From positions 620,001-684,000 of the forward strand of contig JADHYV010000002.1 in the NCBI GenBank assembly GCA_027604705.1: 64,000 nucleotides of DNA, given 5' to 3'. This document shows, piece by piece, positions 63,842 to 64,000 of the stretch; positions within the stretch are counted from its first letter, which is position 1; each line of letters opens with the position of its first letter. A program made the translations under genes and the position numbers. The notes beneath the pieces are model-generated. The model made no database searches. It was not told the DNA's origin and saw only the letters and a list, made by a program, of their open reading frames with translations. This DNA is from Allomyces arbusculus. Taxonomy: Eukaryota > Blastocladiomycota > Blastocladiomycetes > Blastocladiales > Blastocladiaceae.

Positions 63842-64000
63842 AAGGCATGGAATTCATTCGCGAACTTTTGAAGACTTCACTGGGACGGAACAAGAACAGT
63901 AGATTCTGACCAAAGACGTATTCGATAAAATGCGCCTGCTGTCCACCCAGTGCGACCCGCTCCAACCGTCCCAGTCTCAAAACACCAACGCCTATGCTTG
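63842..64000. other. Window end, 3' flank
   Basis: 159 bp after the last stop codon. No feature recognised. Confidence 0.5.

Overview
The window is nuclear DNA of a GC-rich eukaryote, most likely a zoosporic (flagellated) fungus of the Blastocladiomycota/Chytridiomycota type. The fungal side is supported by an RSP5-type C2-WW3-HECT ligase, RIX7, UTP13, NOP53 and an ALB1-like protein. The flagellum is indicated by the 5' end of an axonemal outer-arm dynein heavy chain. Genes are dense and most have short spliceosomal introns, roughly 60-155 bp. I rebuilt 51 introns by hand from reading-frame continuity. About 28 of them begin GTAC, usually GTACG, rather than the usual GTAAGT/GTATGT.

Layout. 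1-1918 (-): dynein heavy chain 5' part. 2719-11459 (-): tandem array of a seven-transmembrane (7TM) protein family I cannot assign, with three intact genes, two decayed copies and one tail fragment; a divergent intact member lies at 19049-20697 (+). 12048-17966: NOP53 (+), ISY1 (-) and UTP13 (+), which are ribosome-biogenesis and splicing factors; ISY1 and UTP13 share a 297 bp divergent promoter. 21010-26249 (-): two paralogous class-3 lipases with four N-terminal membrane segments. 26766-30299 (-): a PH-C2-like-INPP4 phosphoinositide phosphatase. 32386-36315 (-): mitochondrial NFS1 and isobutyryl-CoA dehydrogenase. 36664-37132 (-): a small ALB1-like protein, divergent from a 2,733-residue coiled-coil protein (37589-45852, +). 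46009-48808 (-): RIX7/NVL AAA-ATPase. 49222-49303 (+): a tRNA with a serine-type body but a UGC (alanine) anticodon. 50323-51372 (+): membrane-anchored thioredoxin-like protein. 51642-55234 (+): RSP5. 55826-63841 (+): two paralogous polytopic membrane proteins that end in a class-3 lipase domain.

How the genes relate. NOP53, UTP13, RIX7 and the ALB1-like protein all act in ribosome assembly. NFS1 and the acyl-CoA dehydrogenase are mitochondrial (Fe-S supply; valine breakdown). The most unusual content is membrane and lipid related: an expanding 7TM family, four membrane-embedded lipases of two architectures each present as a tandem pair, and a phosphoinositide phosphatase. That these form one signalling system is speculation from proximity. 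The 7TM family, the Ser-bodied tRNA with an Ala anticodon and the +4C 5' splice sites are the observations I would follow first.
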